A stretch of 64,000 nt of DNA from Sophora flavescens (Eukaryota; Streptophyta; Magnoliopsida; Fabales; Fabaceae): positions 121,674,552-121,738,551 of the forward strand of contig CM061066.1 of NCBI GenBank assembly GCA_030762895.1. The letters run 5' to 3'. Within the stretch, counting starts at the first letter, position 1. Every line of letters starts with the position of its first letter. Under the pieces are notes generated by a model, which was not told where the DNA came from, did not search any database, and worked only from the letters and a program-made list of their open reading frames with translations. Of the stretch, positions 47,931 to 59,671 are shown piece by piece. The translations under genes and the position numbers were made by a program.

Positions 47931-48742
47931 GCAAACACGATTAGTGCTGCCAATAATTCATATAAGTCCCTCTAGATAATGTATAAAAACAGGTCATATT
48001 ACTCCTTAAAACAATAGTCAATTATTCATTTAATTCCTATATGGTAAGAAAATAGGTCATATTAGCCTCAACAAATATGAACCCTTACCTTTTGCATGTC
48101 AAATATTAATTTCCACTTATATTCTCCAAAGTCCTCTAGGTCTTAATGGAACAACATGAGGAACCACTTATAAACATGTGGTCGTTAGCAACATCTTGTC
48201 CCACAACAAGCAATATATGAACATTGTAATATCCTTTCAAAAAAGTAGCATCTAAACCGAGATCAAGATATTATGGAGGCTTTTTTGAGCTCGGAATTGG
48301 AAATGTGACTCTTGAACTTTGTTTAGATGATGCTTTTTTGAAAGGATATTATGGAGGTCAATACTGTCTGTTGTGGGACAAGATGCTAACAACCAAATGT
48401 TTGTAATAGCGTATGGAACATTGTAGATATGGAGAAGAAAGATAAGTGGTTCTTCACGTTGTTGCATCAAGACCTCATGGACTACAAAGAACATCGGTGG
48501 AACTTCATGTCATGATGTGCAAAAGGTAAGAGTTCATATTTGTAGGGACTAATATGTCCAATTTTACACATTATATGGACTTAAATAAATTATAAATTAA
48601 TGTTTTGGGGACTAATATGACCTATTTATAAACATTATAGGGACTTAAATGAATAATATTGATTGTTTTGTGCACTATTGTGACCTATTTTTGTAAATTA
48701 TAAAGACTTGTATGAATTTTTAGTAGCGCTAATGGTGTTTGT
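47931..48742. mobile_element. Long-arm foldback element (~812 bp)
   Basis: The left arm from GCAAACACGATTAGTGCT pairs with the right end AGCGCTAATGGTGTTTGT inverted. Pairing continues inward through TAAGTCCCTCTAGATAATG, AGGTCATATTAG and AACAACATGAGGAACCACTT to near 48260. Each arm is over 300 bp, leaving a small loop. The long arms suggest a Mutator-like foldback. The TSD is not clear. Confidence 0.7.
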
Positions 48743-49705
48743 CATTATGGACACGTTAATACAAAAAATTGAGTAGTTTATTTAGGTTGCATAGATGTCA
48801 TTGGATCGGTGCATCTTGATAATTCGCTAGATTATCTATTTTTCTATGTATGTTTCGTGTGGATGTCACCTTATAAACGCAGTTTTCAACATTATTTGAC
48901 CTGAAAAGAGTCTTGTTGTTGTCAAGTTAATTTTATTCTTTGCATTCATCATAACTATAGTTCAATTTCAATTTATTAATTTCATTGTATTTGTGTTGTG
49001 ATTGTAAGGCATGAACAATTGAAAAAATGTTTAGCAAACAAGAAGAAAAGCTACAAATTCTGCAGAAATGGAGTTGTCCTCGAACTCCATGGCGCCAGGC
49101 ATGGGTATCATGGTGTTGGAAGTGAATCAAGAAAAAAAAATGGAGTTGTTCTCTTGCCATAGGACATTGGGTTCTCATGGAAATGCGATGGGCCTACCGC
49201 CAAATGCCTTTGGTGGGTGAGAAAATGCTATTTTCTATGTAATCTGCATTAAGCATAGGTTAGTTGGTGCTGGATGTAGTTTACGAGACCTTGAACTATA
49301 ATTCTCACATTTTGTTTGAAAGTATAAAGTGGTTGGAATTCAGGTAAGAAGGAGACAAGATGATTCCTAGTTTTCTTCCCTATTATTCTCGTTCTTACAC
49401 TGAGTGTTACTTCATTGATCTTTGTTGTCTCATTCATTATGAACTAAAACCTTTTTAAAAGAGGGATGTAATGGTTTCGTGATTTTCTTTTAGTTTCTTA
49501 TTTTCTTCATCTTTGATTATGCGATTTTTTTATTTCTAATTAATTGGCCATTAGTTAACTGATATGTTAATCATAATGAGATTGAAATGTGATTTACGTG
49601 TCTAGGGCGCGTAGATAAAACTGTAGGATTTATGCAAATAGTTTTTTTGTCGTATGCACCATGTAGCTTTTGGAAGAAAACTATAGATCTTAATGAATTT
49701 CCATA
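48743..49705. other. Spacer, nothing recognised
   Basis: Short frames on the minus strand (48933-49178, 49249-49437) have no domain. No bounded repeat was found. Confidence 0.45.
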
Positions 49706-50228
49706 GTTTAATGAAGCTTTGGTCCCTCAAAATAGGGACTATTTTCGGTTTTAGTCCCTATAAATTTTTTTTTTCTCATAACGTGGTCCTTGTATGTTTG
49801 AAAATTTTGAAAAATTGTCCCTACATTTAGTTAATCATCGTTAAGTGATGACGTGACTGACGGTGTACCATGTCATCGATGCCACATGTGTAATTATTTA
49901 ATTTCTTAATTCCACATGAATAAACTAAATGTTCTTTAATTTTTTTAATAATTATATTATTAATGGTTAAAGTTTGTTAGTGATTGATACTTAGCAATTA
50001 ATAATACTGAACATTAAAAAAATTAAATAATATTTAATTAATCCATGTAGAATTTAAAAAATAAATAGTTACATGTGGCGAGGATGACATGGCACATTGT
50101 TAGCCATGTCATCACTTAATGGTGATCAACTAACTGCAGAGACTAATTCCAAATCTTAAGAAAAGAAAAATACAGGGACTAAAACTAAATCAACTTCCAT
50201 TTGCAAGGATAAAAAAGTTCATTAAACC
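49706..50228. mobile_element. Mutator-type MITE (~523 bp)
   Basis: The ends GTTTAATGAAGCTTTGG and GTTCATTAAACC pair. Inside, GGTTTTAGTCCC pairs with GGGACTAAAACT, and a further inverted block pairs GTTAAGTGATGACGTGACTG with about 50100-50140 (ATGTCATCACTTAATGG). The flanks AATTTCCATA and AATTTCTAAT agree only in part, so the TSD is eroded or the ends are off by a few bases. Confidence 0.65.
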
Positions 50229-50708
50229 AATTTCTAATTAGTTAATTCATATAGGAATATAGGGGATTAGTAATTAGGGAATGTTTTTGTTGGTTCTCGG
50301 AAGAGACTAATGAATAAATTAGAATTCTTGGCTAGCAAAAGAGAATGATAGAACATTAGGAAGGTTAGTTGTAATTAAACCAAATATAACTAACAACGGT
50401 GATTGGATTTTGGACCTTTCCATCATGACATGTCTGACTTTTAAATATTGCTTCCAATTTACATTTTAATTTACTTTCGTAATTCCTCATTCGATTTTGT
50501 TGCTTAACTAACTATATTTGGACCTAAATTTGGTAATTAATTCTCAATCCTTGTTGAACGAGACATTTTTCATCACTTTATTACTTGTTAACGATAAGGA
50601 TGTCAAAGGGGCAGAGCGGGGGTAGGGAGTACTCCCCCGCTTCCCATCCTCATCTCCCAATTTCCCCATGTCCCCGTTCCCCGTCATGGGGAGTTTTTCT
50701 CACCCCCT
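50229..50708. other. Spacer with a truncated GC-rich hAT-like end
   Basis: The last 110 bp (about 50595-50705) are GC-rich with GGGGCAGAGCGGGGG and CCCCGTTCCCCG-type words like ends of plant hAT elements. The copia LTR cuts it off. The rest is AT-rich without a recognised feature. Confidence 0.4.
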
Positions 50709-52501
50709 TGTGATAGAGATAAAGGAAAACACAAGAAGGGGGGTTGAATTGTGTTTCTTAACTTTTTGAAAATATTTTTCAAATGCAATTTTACACGTAA
50801 GGTGGAAACAAAGGCACACACGTAAGGCGGTTTTTTAAAGAAAGATGTTAAGAAACTCAAATGTAAATCCCCAAGAGTTAGCTTAAAACTAACTTAACAG
50901 AGATGGGGTTTAGAGAAGATTACAAAGAGATATTATCATGTTTCACTCTTTTCCAACCAATAGCTACGTTCAGTCTCTTCTTCTTGAAGGTTTTATCTGC
51001 TATAATCCAATAGCTTTACCAGTATTCTTTGTACTTTCTTCTTCAGGCTTACAACACTCAAGTATTCAACACCTCTCCAGACTCACAAGTATTCTTTTCA
51101 CTCAAGTCTCTTCAGGCTCACTCTAAAACAAAGAGTTTAAAAGATTTGAGCTAAGAGCAACTCACTATGTGTGAGAACATTACAATTTTGATCTCAGTTA
51201 CAACAGATTTTAAAACTAAAGAGAGTGAAAGATTTTGCTGAGTTTTAGCACTTTGAGTAACAGAGCTTGTTTTTGTTTCTTGGAAGGGATCATATGATAT
51301 CTATAGGCAGTATGCAATCTTAACAATCTTTTTTTATCTTCAACGACATTTAATATGTCCATTTAGAGATAATATTAAATGTTATTAAGCCGTTTGAACC
51401 ATATAAGTTCTAATAGTTTGTTGCTTTTCTTTGAAATGTTGTCTTGATTATCAGCTTGGCAAATGGCATGTTTTGCTTTATCTCATATCAGATTGATACT
51501 TTGTTTCTTGTTTTCTTCTAGAATTGTCAATTTGGGCCAAACCAACCCATTCGGGTCAGCCCATAATGGGCCATGGTATTTTCGGAAGCGATGAAGCCGC
51601 TCATAACGGCATAGTGAAATAGTGATGCTTTCTACTCCCTGTTCTTAATTCTTGCTTCTTAATTCTGTTTTGTTTGTGTTAATCATATGAGCTCGTGGTT
51701 GACTAGTCAAGCGTGATGAGTCCGACCGGAGATTCATGCTCTAGGACTTAAATTAAGTTGAATATTGAAAGAGATATAATAGGAGATTTGTGCAATTGTT
51801 ATAGGGAACCAAGAACTTAATGAATCTAACTTGTTAATCTTCAAATAGAGATATAGTTGATCGGCATGCTTAGGTATTTTCTCTTATGCTCGAACGAGAC
51901 ATTAGAATAATTTAGGGTTCCTGGTTGGCATGAAATTGAACCTAGGGATAGAAAATAACCACTTGGATATATTGCTTAATTGAGTTGGTGAATTCGTAAC
52001 CTCAACTTTCCCAATCTTAATCACAACCTTTGATAATTGGTCTTGATTTACTTCGGCTCTAAAATTGATAATTGAATTAGATATTTACGTTGATCTCAAC
52101 AACTTCTCTCCTTTGAGTTGGTCAAACTCTAACTGCTTCCTTTGGATATTGATATAATTGGTCACCCAATCCCGGTGTTCGACCTCGGCAACTACTTAAC
52201 TTGATTTTTATTACTTGCTTCGATCCGGTACACTTACCGGAGCCCATCAACAGTCCAAATTTATTTTATAAAACTTAGGGTCCAATGGAAGCGCGATAAG
52301 TTGAAACTTAATGAAACTCGTCTAGGTCCATTTTCAAATAGATAAACATAGGTCTTTGGACCTTTCTGAGTTTATCATTTCCTAGATTCTATTGGACGTT
52401 CTTAGTGGTCTAGCACTTAGCCAAAGTTTTGACTTCAATTTAATAACTTTGTTAACATCAAAACTTAAGAGATCAGAACCATAACCACTTTGGTTCCAAC
52501 A
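50709..52501 (-). mobile_element. SIRE/Maximus-type copia LTR, interrupted
   Basis: Read on the minus strand it begins TGTTGGAACCAAAGTGG at 52501, continues AAGTTTTGATGTTAACAAAG (a known hallmark of these LTRs) and ends with a C-rich AATTCAACCCCCC stretch and ...CTATCACA at 50709. A decayed polypurine/TTTGTCATCAT region precedes it (52502-52530), so it is the 3' LTR of a lost element rather than a solo LTR. No matching 5 bp flanks exist, which fits. It is interrupted at about 51518-52253. Confidence 0.75.
51518..52253 (+). mobile_element. Composite insertion: hAT-like start + Athila-type LTR part
   Basis: About 51518-51570 resembles a hAT end (TAGAATTGTCAATTTGGGCC). From about 51620 the sequence becomes LTR-like and ends CTTGCTTCGATCCGGTACAC...CCCATCAACA at 52253. 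The same 3' end recurs at about 52775-52821, directly before the Athila PBS. It is therefore an older piece of the Athila-type LTR lying within the copia LTR. The internal borders are approximate. Confidence 0.5.
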
Positions 52502-52770
52502 ATATGATGACAAAATTTATTAAATTTGATTGAAACATCTAAAGGCTCCCCTTAAGATCGTGCATTTCTAATAGAAAAGAGAATTTAACTATTGCATATC
52601 TTAGATAAAAGAGATACATACAACTTGACTTTTGTCAAGATTATAAACATATATACAACATGTATTAGAGAAAAAAGCTAAGCACTCAAAAACAGATACA
52701 ATGCCCAATAGGTAAAACCATACAAAGGCATAAAGCAAAAAGCTAAGCACAACCAGTAGGTAACTACTTA
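52502..52770 (-). mobile_element. 3' internal remnant of the copia element
   Basis: On the minus strand TTTGTCATCATAT leads into TGTTGG at the LTR start, as in SIRE-type elements just upstream of the 3' LTR. The rest is AT-rich non-coding DNA. Its right edge is the Athila LTR end. Confidence 0.45.
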
Positions 52771-52821
52771 CCTTGACTTTTATTACTTGCTTCGATCCGG
52801 TATACTTGCTGGAGCCCATCA
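52771..52821 (+). mobile_element. 3' end of the Athila-like 5' LTR
   Basis: CTTTTATTACTTGCTTCGAT, then CCGGTATACTTGCTGGAGCC and CATCA, a near copy of 52210-52253. The rest of this LTR has been lost or replaced by the copia remnant. Confidence 0.6.
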
Positions 52822-52827
52822 AGTTTT

Positions 52828-52845
52828 TGGCGCCGTTGTCGGGGA
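52828..52845 (+). other. Primer-binding site, Athila type (tRNA-Asp)
   Basis: TGGCGCCGTTGTCGGGGA matches, with one change, the PBS of plant Athila/Tat gypsy elements, which is complementary to the 3' end of tRNA-Asp. It lies six bases after the LTR end and opens the internal region that follows. Confidence 0.9.
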
Positions 52846-53159
52846 TTGGCATAGCCAATTTTCTTTATTTAAAGAAAATAGTTAATTTGAACAAGCCAAT
52901 TTTTCTTTTTAATTTTTCTAAATAATTTTATCTCTTTGAATTTCCTTGATTTCACTTGGTTTTGTGAGATTTTTTTGTATGTGAGGTATCGTTCAATTGG
53001 GAGAATTGCTATATGACCCAGAGATTCGTAGGACCGAGAAAAGGTTGAGGAAACAACTCAGAGAGCAGAGGAGGCTTGAGGCATTAAATTCTCTCAATCT
53101 TGAGTAGATGACTGAAGAACAACCGCCCGTCTACAAGCCCCTTTATGAGTACACCCTTC

Positions 53160-54739
53160 CTAACTTGGAGGTTGTACTTCTACTATTGTGAGACCTTCCA
53201 TCACGGCTAATGCATTTGATATCAAGCTGTTGGTTCTTCATCTGGTGCAACAACATCAATTTGATGGAGGGGCACATGAGGATCCTCACAGACATATTTC
53301 GCATTTTTTGGAGATATGTGATATTTCGAAGTATGGTGGAGTTTCAGATGACGTATGCTTGTGTCTATTCCATTTCTCTCTACGGAATAGAGCACGCGAT
53401 TGGTAGGACTTGAACATGGATCGTGTAAGCATTACCACTTGGGAGGAAATGGCTTAGAAGTTTCTTACAAGATTCTTTCCTCCTTTGAAGGCTGTTCAAT
53501 TGCAAAAAGACGTCACCTCTTTGAGGCAATATGAGAATGAAACTTATAGTGAAGCTAGGGAGCGGTTCAATATGCTCTTACGGAAGTGTCCTTATTCTTT
53601 CTTTGATTTGTGGATGAAGGTGCATAATTTCGTCAATGGTTTGGGGGGTTCTTCTCAAATTATTTGTGATGCCGCAGCTGGCGGTTCTTTTGCTTGCAAA
53701 TCAGCGGATGATGCATGGGCACTATTAGAGAAGATGGCTAAGAATGATTACAACCGCATGAAGGAAGAACGTGGTATGCAACAACTTCCTAATTCACCTC
53801 CTCAGAATTCTATATCTGGGTATAGTGCTACTTGTATTGAGGCTATTCTTGCACAAAATGCACTCTTGAAGCAATATAATGAGGCATTTACAAAGATGAA
53901 GGTGGATGCGGTAAGAGAGGGGTTACCTCCGGGTTGTGACTCTTTTTCAAGGTGACCAAGATAGTGCTAGTTTTCCAAGTAATTTCTCACAGGATCATGT
54001 GGACTCGTGTCACAATTTCTATGATACAGTGCCACGGTGCAACCATTATCAGAGGAATAGGCAAAACAACTACCACCAGGGGCAGAATTGGAATTCAAGA
54101 GGCAGGGATCATCCAGTTTTCTCTTGGAGCAATACTAGTGGAGTTTTGGGAGGAGGACAACAAAAACATCAACAAATGCCATACTATGGGCATAATCAGA
54201 ATAATCAACAAGCTCTCCCTAGGACAAATCAATTGCAAATCATAAATGGTTATAAGCAATCTTGGGAGTTGACTCTTGAAAATACTAACGCGGCCGTTGA
54301 AAAGTTGTCGGTGCACACGGACATGACAATTGATAAGTTAGAAACTCATACAAGTGCAGCGATCCAGAATCCAGAAACCCAGGTAGCACAACTTGCAAAG
54401 CAATTGAACGAGCATCTTCCAGGCTCTTTTCCAGGTAATACAGAAGTCAACCCTAAGAACCAATGCAATGTTGTAAAAACTAGGAGCGGTAAGGTGTTGG
54501 ATTCAAAGGGAAGTACTTCTAGTTATATCGAGGAAGAAATTCCTAAGGTACCACATGTGGAAGCAGAACAAGTAGCGAAAGAAGAAGTGGTAGTTGAGAA
54601 GGTGCCAAAGCAAGAGGGGAAATTGAAGTTGGTAGATGAGGACTTCAAGAAGAAGAAGTATGTAGAGCCCAAGGACCTTGCTCCCTACATGATGGTGCCA
54701 TATCCAAAATGCTTGAAGAAGACTTTGCAAGACAAGTAA
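53160..54739 (+). pseudogene. Athila-like gag
   Basis: The capsid region reads RPSITANAFDIK, LVQQHQFDGGAHEDPHRHIS and FHFSLRNRARDW, then a stop, then SLRQYENETYSEARERFNML, KCPYSFFDLWMKVHNFVNGL and SADDAWALLEKMA. The C-terminal part (53936-54739) is Asn/Gln-rich, then has AQLAKQLNEHLPGSFPGNTE and the KTRSGKVL word typical of this family. No CCHC knuckle was seen. Stops occur at 53408, 53457 and 53953. Confidence 0.88.
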
Positions 54740-55826
54740 TTTTCCAAGTTCCTTAATGTTTTCTCAAGCTTCAAATTAACATTTCATTTACGGAAGCCTT
54801 GGAACAAATGTCATCCTATGCCAAGTTCATGAAGGAGCTTCTCTCTAAGAAGCAGAAGATCATTGATCAGGAAACAATTGCTTTGACTGAGGAGTGTAGT
54901 GCTATCTTACAACATAAAATACCTCCAAAGTTGAAGGATCCGGGTTCATTTAGTATTCCATGCACCATTGGGGAGATGACCTTTGGTAAGGCATTGTGCG
55001 ATCTAGGGGCAAGCATTAATCTAATGCCCCTTTCTATAATGAGGAAGCTAGGTATTCAAGAGGCCAAGGAACTATGATGTCACTCCAACTTGCGGATCGC
55101 TCTATTAAATACCCCTATGGGGTGGTTGAAGACTTGTTGGTGAAGGTGGATAAATTCATCTTTCCGGAAGACTTCGTGGTGCTTGATATGGATGAAGATG
55201 CTGGGATTCCTCTTATTCTAGGTAGGCCCTTCTTGGCTACCGGACATGCATTAATTGATGTGGAACAGGGAAAGTTCACACTTCAGGTGTAAGATGAAAA
55301 TGTGGTCTTCAATGTCTTTGAAGCAATGAAGCATCTGGTGGAGCAAGCTAGTATTTTTAGCATAGATGTAGTGGAGTCAATTGTGAAATCTTTTGCCACA
55401 CAACAAGCACATGGTTCTTCACTTGCAAAAGTGTTGGTAAAATCTTATGTCGATGATAAAGAGGGGGAGTTTTTGAAGGATGCAGAATTTATCGAATGCC
55501 TTAAGCAAATGGAGGCATTGCCAATTCTCCCCAAGGAAGAATGCAAAAAGGAATAGCTCAATAAGGAAAGTACTGAAGAGGACAACAAGAAACCGGAGTT
55601 GAAGAAACTCCCATCTCGCTCGAGGTATGCATTTTTGAGTGAGGAGGGACAACATCCGGTCATCATTAGCAACACGTTGAAAAAGGATGAAAAAGAAAAG
55701 CTCTTAAGGGTTCTTAGGGAACACAAGCCCTCCATTGGATGGAAGATTTCAGATTTGAAAGGTATAAGTCCCTCCTTGTCCACACATAAAATTTTGATGG
55801 AGGATGATTATAAACCAGTGGTTTAA
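54740..55826 (+). pseudogene. Athila-like aspartic protease region
   Basis: KALCDLGASINLMPLSIMRK carries the protease active-site motif (DLGAS; most retropepsins have D-S/T-G). VLDMDEDAGIPLILGRPFLA is the conserved second half, with ILGRPFL as flap-side hallmark. The region up to RT (HKPSIGWKISDLKGISPSLS) is readable in three frames. Confidence 0.88.
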
Positions 55827-56686
55827 CCACAAAGATGGTTAAATCCCATCATGAAAGAAGCAGTGTGCAAATAGGTGATTGAGCTTTTGGATGCCGGAAT
55901 TTTCTATCCAATCTCAGATAGTAGTTGGGTTAGCCCAATTCATGTGGTTCCAAAGAAGGGAGGCACAACCGTGGTGGTTAATGAAAAAATGAGATGATTC
56001 CAAGAAGGACCGTCACTAGGTGGAGAGTGTGTCTGGACCACCGGAAGCTCAATGATGCAACAAGGAAGGGCTACTTTCCCCTCCCATTCATAGATCAAAT
56101 GGTGGAAAGGTTATTCAGATATGAGTACTATTGTTTGTTGGATGGTTATTCCGGTTATAACCAAGTTGTGGTGGATCCAGAGGACCAAGAAAAGACGGTC
56201 TTTACTTGTTCATTTGGTGTATTTGCATATAAAAAGATGCCCTTTGGTTTGTGCAACGCTCCGACGACTTTCCAAAGGTGCATGCTTTCTATTTTCTCGG
56301 ACATGGTGGAGAAATTCATTGAGGTGTTTATGGATGACTTCTCAGTCTTTTGGACTTCGTTTGATGATTGCTTGAAGAACTTGGCATATGTGCTACAAAG
56401 GTGCCAAGAGACCAACCTCGTGCTTAATTGGGAAAAATGTCATTTCATGGTTAGGGAAGGTGTGGTCTTGGGGAATAAAATCTCCCAAAGGGGGATTGAA
56501 GTTGACAAAGCCAAGATTGAAGTGATTGAGAAGTTGCCTCCACCAACAAATATGAAGGGGGCGAGGAGTTTTCTCGGGCATGCCGACTTCTACCGGTGCT
56601 TCATTCGGGATTTCTCCAAAATAGCGAGGCCGCTATGTGACTTTCTTTTGAAGGATGTATCCTTTGAGTTTAATGTTCTTGTTTAA
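55827..56686 (+). pseudogene. Athila-like reverse transcriptase
   Basis: A long frame from 55994 reads VCLDHRKLNDATRKGYFPLP, YYCLLDGYSGYNQVVVDPED, KKMPFGLCNAPTTFQRCM and the catalytic box FMDDFSVF (commonly YMDDFSVF). It continues to the thumb (GARSFLGHADFYRCFIRDFS). The catalytic Asp pair is intact, unlike in the chromovirus at 29.6 kb. The N-terminal part is shifted and contains stops at 55824 and 55872. Confidence 0.92.
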
Positions 56687-56689
56687 ATG

Positions 56690-57162
56690 CTTTTAATAAA
56701 CTTCTGACCGCACCAATAATCACTGCACCTAATTGGGAATTACCTTTTGAAATCATTTGTGATGCAAGTGATTATGCGGTGGGGGCTGTGTTAGAACAAA
56801 GGGTGGAAAAGTTAGTCCATGTGATTTACTATGCAAGCAAAGTTTTAAATGATGCACATGCTAACAGTTCCACCACTGAAAAGGAACTCCTTGCAGTTGT
56901 ATTTGCTTTTGATAAATTTAGATCTTATGTAGTAGGGTCTAAGATTATTGTATTCACCAATCATACGACGATTAAGCACTTGATGACAAAACAAGAGGCC
57001 AAACCTAGATTAATCCGATGGATATTACTTTTGCAGGAGTTTGATATTGAGATTAGGGACCAGAAAGGTTCTGAGAATGGAGTTCTGGACTGCTTGTCAA
57101 GGTTAGTCAATCCCAACCAAGAGGAGAAATTATTAGATTTTCCAGGAAGAATTTCCGAATGA
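56690..57162 (+). pseudogene. Athila-like RNase H
   Basis: The segment reads FEIICDASDYAVGAVLEQR, STTEKELLAVVFAFDKF, IVFTNHTTIKHLM and GSENGVLDCLSRL. The third acidic site, usually Asp in TDH, is Asn (TNH) here, which would abolish activity. The frame from 56779 is open; the start is shifted. Confidence 0.9.
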
Positions 57163-57574
57163 GAACTTGTTCACTATTTTTGAAAAATTGTCTCCTTGGT
57201 TCACGGATATGGCCAACTTTACAGAGGATCCCTTCTTGTTCAAGCAATGTGCATATGGATTGATACGGAGGTGCATTCCTTATGATCAAATTGGAAACAT
57301 GTTGTGGCATTGCCATGGCTCGGATTATGGTGGGCACTTTGGGGGAAAGAAAACCGCGGAAAGAAAGTGGGCTCTATTGGCCCACCTTCTTCAAGGATGC
57401 ACAAAATTTTGCGGAGAGGTGTCATCGTTGCCAAAGGGTTGGCAATATCCCAAAGCGGTATGAACTTTCTCTCCAAAGCATGTTAGAGGTAGAGATCTTT
57501 GATGTGTGGGGCATTGATTTTATGGGACCTTTTCCTCCATCATTCTCTTTTCAATATAGTTTGGTGGTGGTGGA
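57163..57574 (+). pseudogene. Athila-like integrase, 5' part
   Basis: Two overlapping frames carry the zinc region (WHCHGSDYGGHFGGKKTAER in one, CHRCQRVGNIPKR in the other) and the first catalytic Asp in FDVWGIDFMGPFPPS. The reading VVVD at 57566-57574 is cut by the solo LTR and resumes at 58855 as YVSKWVEAI. Confidence 0.9.
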
Positions 57575-57744
57575 TGATGAATGTGCAAAATATGTTAGTT
57601 TGGAAGTGTAATTAGGAAAGAGTTTGTAAATAATCTTAGAAATCATAGTAAAAGTGATAGGAAAATATGCACATTCATTTGATTAGAGTTTTGATCTTTT
57701 ATATGAAAAATATACTCAAAAAGATGTTAAAAATATGCAGGATT

Positions 57745-57970
57745 GAAGGCTGAGCGCTCCGCTCTGGAACCGAGCGCTCTGCCAGGACAGAAATGGAAGA
57801 AAACAGCAGGAGCAGGGCATGAACCAGTGCTCAACGCTGGTGTTGGGGTGATGCTCAGCGCCAGGATGCACGCAGCAAGGCAGCGCTCAGCGCCAGCTTA
57901 GACAGGGAGCATGTTTTCGGGCAGTTCTGAAGCGCCCAGTGCTAGGATCAGGACGCTCAGCGCTGGGTGT
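57745..57970. repeat. Array of AGCGCTCAGCGC-like words upstream of TATA
   Basis: The words GAGCGCT, CTCAACGCTGG, GCTCAGCGCCAG, GCGCTCAGCGCC, GCGCCCAGTGCT and CGCTCAGCGCTGG lie within 230 bp of otherwise AT-rich LTR. Each contains the palindrome core AGCGCT or its near relatives. The array ends 14 bp before the TATA box. Confidence 0.85.
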
Positions 57971-57983
57971 CATGCAGAGAACC

Positions 57984-57990
57984 TATAAAT
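57984..57990 (+). promoter_or_regulatory. TATA box of the solo LTR at 57.6-58.9 kb
   Basis: TATAAAT in the context ACCTATAAATTC immediately follows the GC-rich word array, which marks the array as U3. Confidence 0.7.
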
Positions 57991-58854
57991 TCATGTTTCT
58001 GCAGTTGAGACCGCATCTTTGGCTCATTTTTCACATTTTTACACCTTGGTTCATCACTTTCTCTCCACTTCCTTGAGGATTCAAGCTTGGGGACAAGACT
58101 TGGAGCTTCCATGGAGTCTTCCGCACTCTTCCACTCATGTTCTTCTCTCTTTTCCCTTTCTAATATGAGTAGCTAGATCATTTAGGTTAGGTTTAGGATG
58201 ATTTCAATTTGAAGCTTGATATAATTGACTTCTATCTCTGATTTCAATTCTATTTCATTCAGTTTGGTTAATCTCTTCTACGCTTAATGCTTTTCTTGGA
58301 TTGATCAACCTAGAATTGATTTTGGCTTCAATTTCACAATTGGAAAATTGGTTATTGGATTGGAATTGAAGTAGATTACCATTGGAATGTTGATTCTAGG
58401 AATAGAACTATGTTTCAATGCATTCTTATGAATCTCATGCTTAATGTTTGTGCTAATGTTTGAATGACCTAAGGAATTAGGCTTCTTTATTAGTACAAAA
58501 GGATTATCACCTAAAGAATTAGGGATAAATCTAAGTTAGTTATTTGAATGTTAATTGAGTGGAATGAATTGAAATTAGAGTTGAATAAAGTTACCTTAAG
58601 TGAGAATTGGAGGATTCCGACACCTAACCGCTTTTACCTATATTGATTTCATTCCTTAATTGCTATTGTTTAATTCATTGTTGTGACAAATCTAAATACA
58701 AAAATTCATAAATCTTTTGAAACCATGACATTCATTCGTTCAAATAGCTATTGCCTAGGCTAAGTTGATACTTGATCACAATCCTCGTGGGACGATACTC
58801 TACTCACACTATTATTACTTGTCGCGATTTGGTGCATTTGCCAAACAATCAACA

Positions 58855-59671
58855 GTGGATTATGTGTCCAAGTGGGTTGAAGCCATACCAACCACAACGG
58901 ATGATGCACGGTTGCCATGGAATTCCTAAGGCGAACATTTTCACAAGGTTTGGTGTCGTAAGGGTTCTAATTAGTGATGGTGGTTCACATTTTTTGCAAC
59001 AAACAAATGGATCACCTACTATCAAGATATGTGGTCACACCATGATTACAACTCCTTACCATCTGATAACCAGTGGTGAAGTGGAAGTATCCAGCCGTGA
59101 TTTGAAACGTATTCTTGAGAAGACAGTAAACTCATCGCGAAAGGATTTGTCGAAGAAGGTAGATGATGTATTATAGGCATATAGGACCACTTTCAAAACA
59201 CCCACTGGTAGGTCTCCATATAATTTGGTGTTTGGAAAGGTGTGTCACTTGCCGTTGGAATTGGAGCATAAGTTCTTTTTGGAAATAAAGGCCCTCAACT
59301 ATGACTTGAAGAAAGCCGGTGAGAAGCGCCTACTAGACTTGAACGAATTAGCGGAGATCCGTATTCAAGCGTATAAAAATGTGCAAATCTACAAGGAGCG
59401 GGCAAAGGCTTGGCATGATAAGTACATTTTGCCAAGGAGGTTTGAACCGGGGCAATGGGTTTTATTGTACAACTCCAGGTTGAGGTTGTTTCCGGGTAAG
59501 GTGAAATCCCGGTGGTCGGGACCTTTCAAGGTCCACAAAGTTTTTCCACATGGAGCAGTAGAGTTGGAGGGCAATGAACCGGGAGGTATTTTCAAGGTGA
59601 ATGGCCAAAGGCTCAAGCACTACTATGGGGAAGCTTTCCAAAGAGATCATCAAATCTTCAAGCTAGACTAG
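58855..59671 (+). pseudogene. Athila-like integrase, 3' part
   Basis: YVSKWVEAIPTTTDDAR follows the solo LTR; then shifts lead into KANIFTRFGVVRVLISDGGS (second catalytic Asp) and SGEVEVSSRDLKRILEKTV (catalytic Glu in GEVEV). The last frame (59225-59671) is open: LVFGKVCHLPLELEHK, KAWHDKYILPRRFEPGQWVL and SGPFKVHKVFPHGAVEL, then stop. This last frame is the usual C-terminal DNA-binding part of the family. Confidence 0.9.

Larger units (their letters stand above)
57575..58854 (+). mobile_element. Solo LTR (1280 bp), Athila/Tat style, inside integrase
   Basis: The sequence runs from TGATGAATGTGC to GCCAAACAATCAACA, flanked by GTGGA at 57570-57574 and 58855-58859. Removing it joins the integrase frame exactly (VVVD + YVSKW). 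Its 3' end (GGGACGATACTC ... CGATTTGGTGCATTTG) has the style of Athila-type LTRs. A GC-rich array lies at 57745-57970 and a TATA box at 57984-57990. It is younger than the element it hit. Confidence 0.92.
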
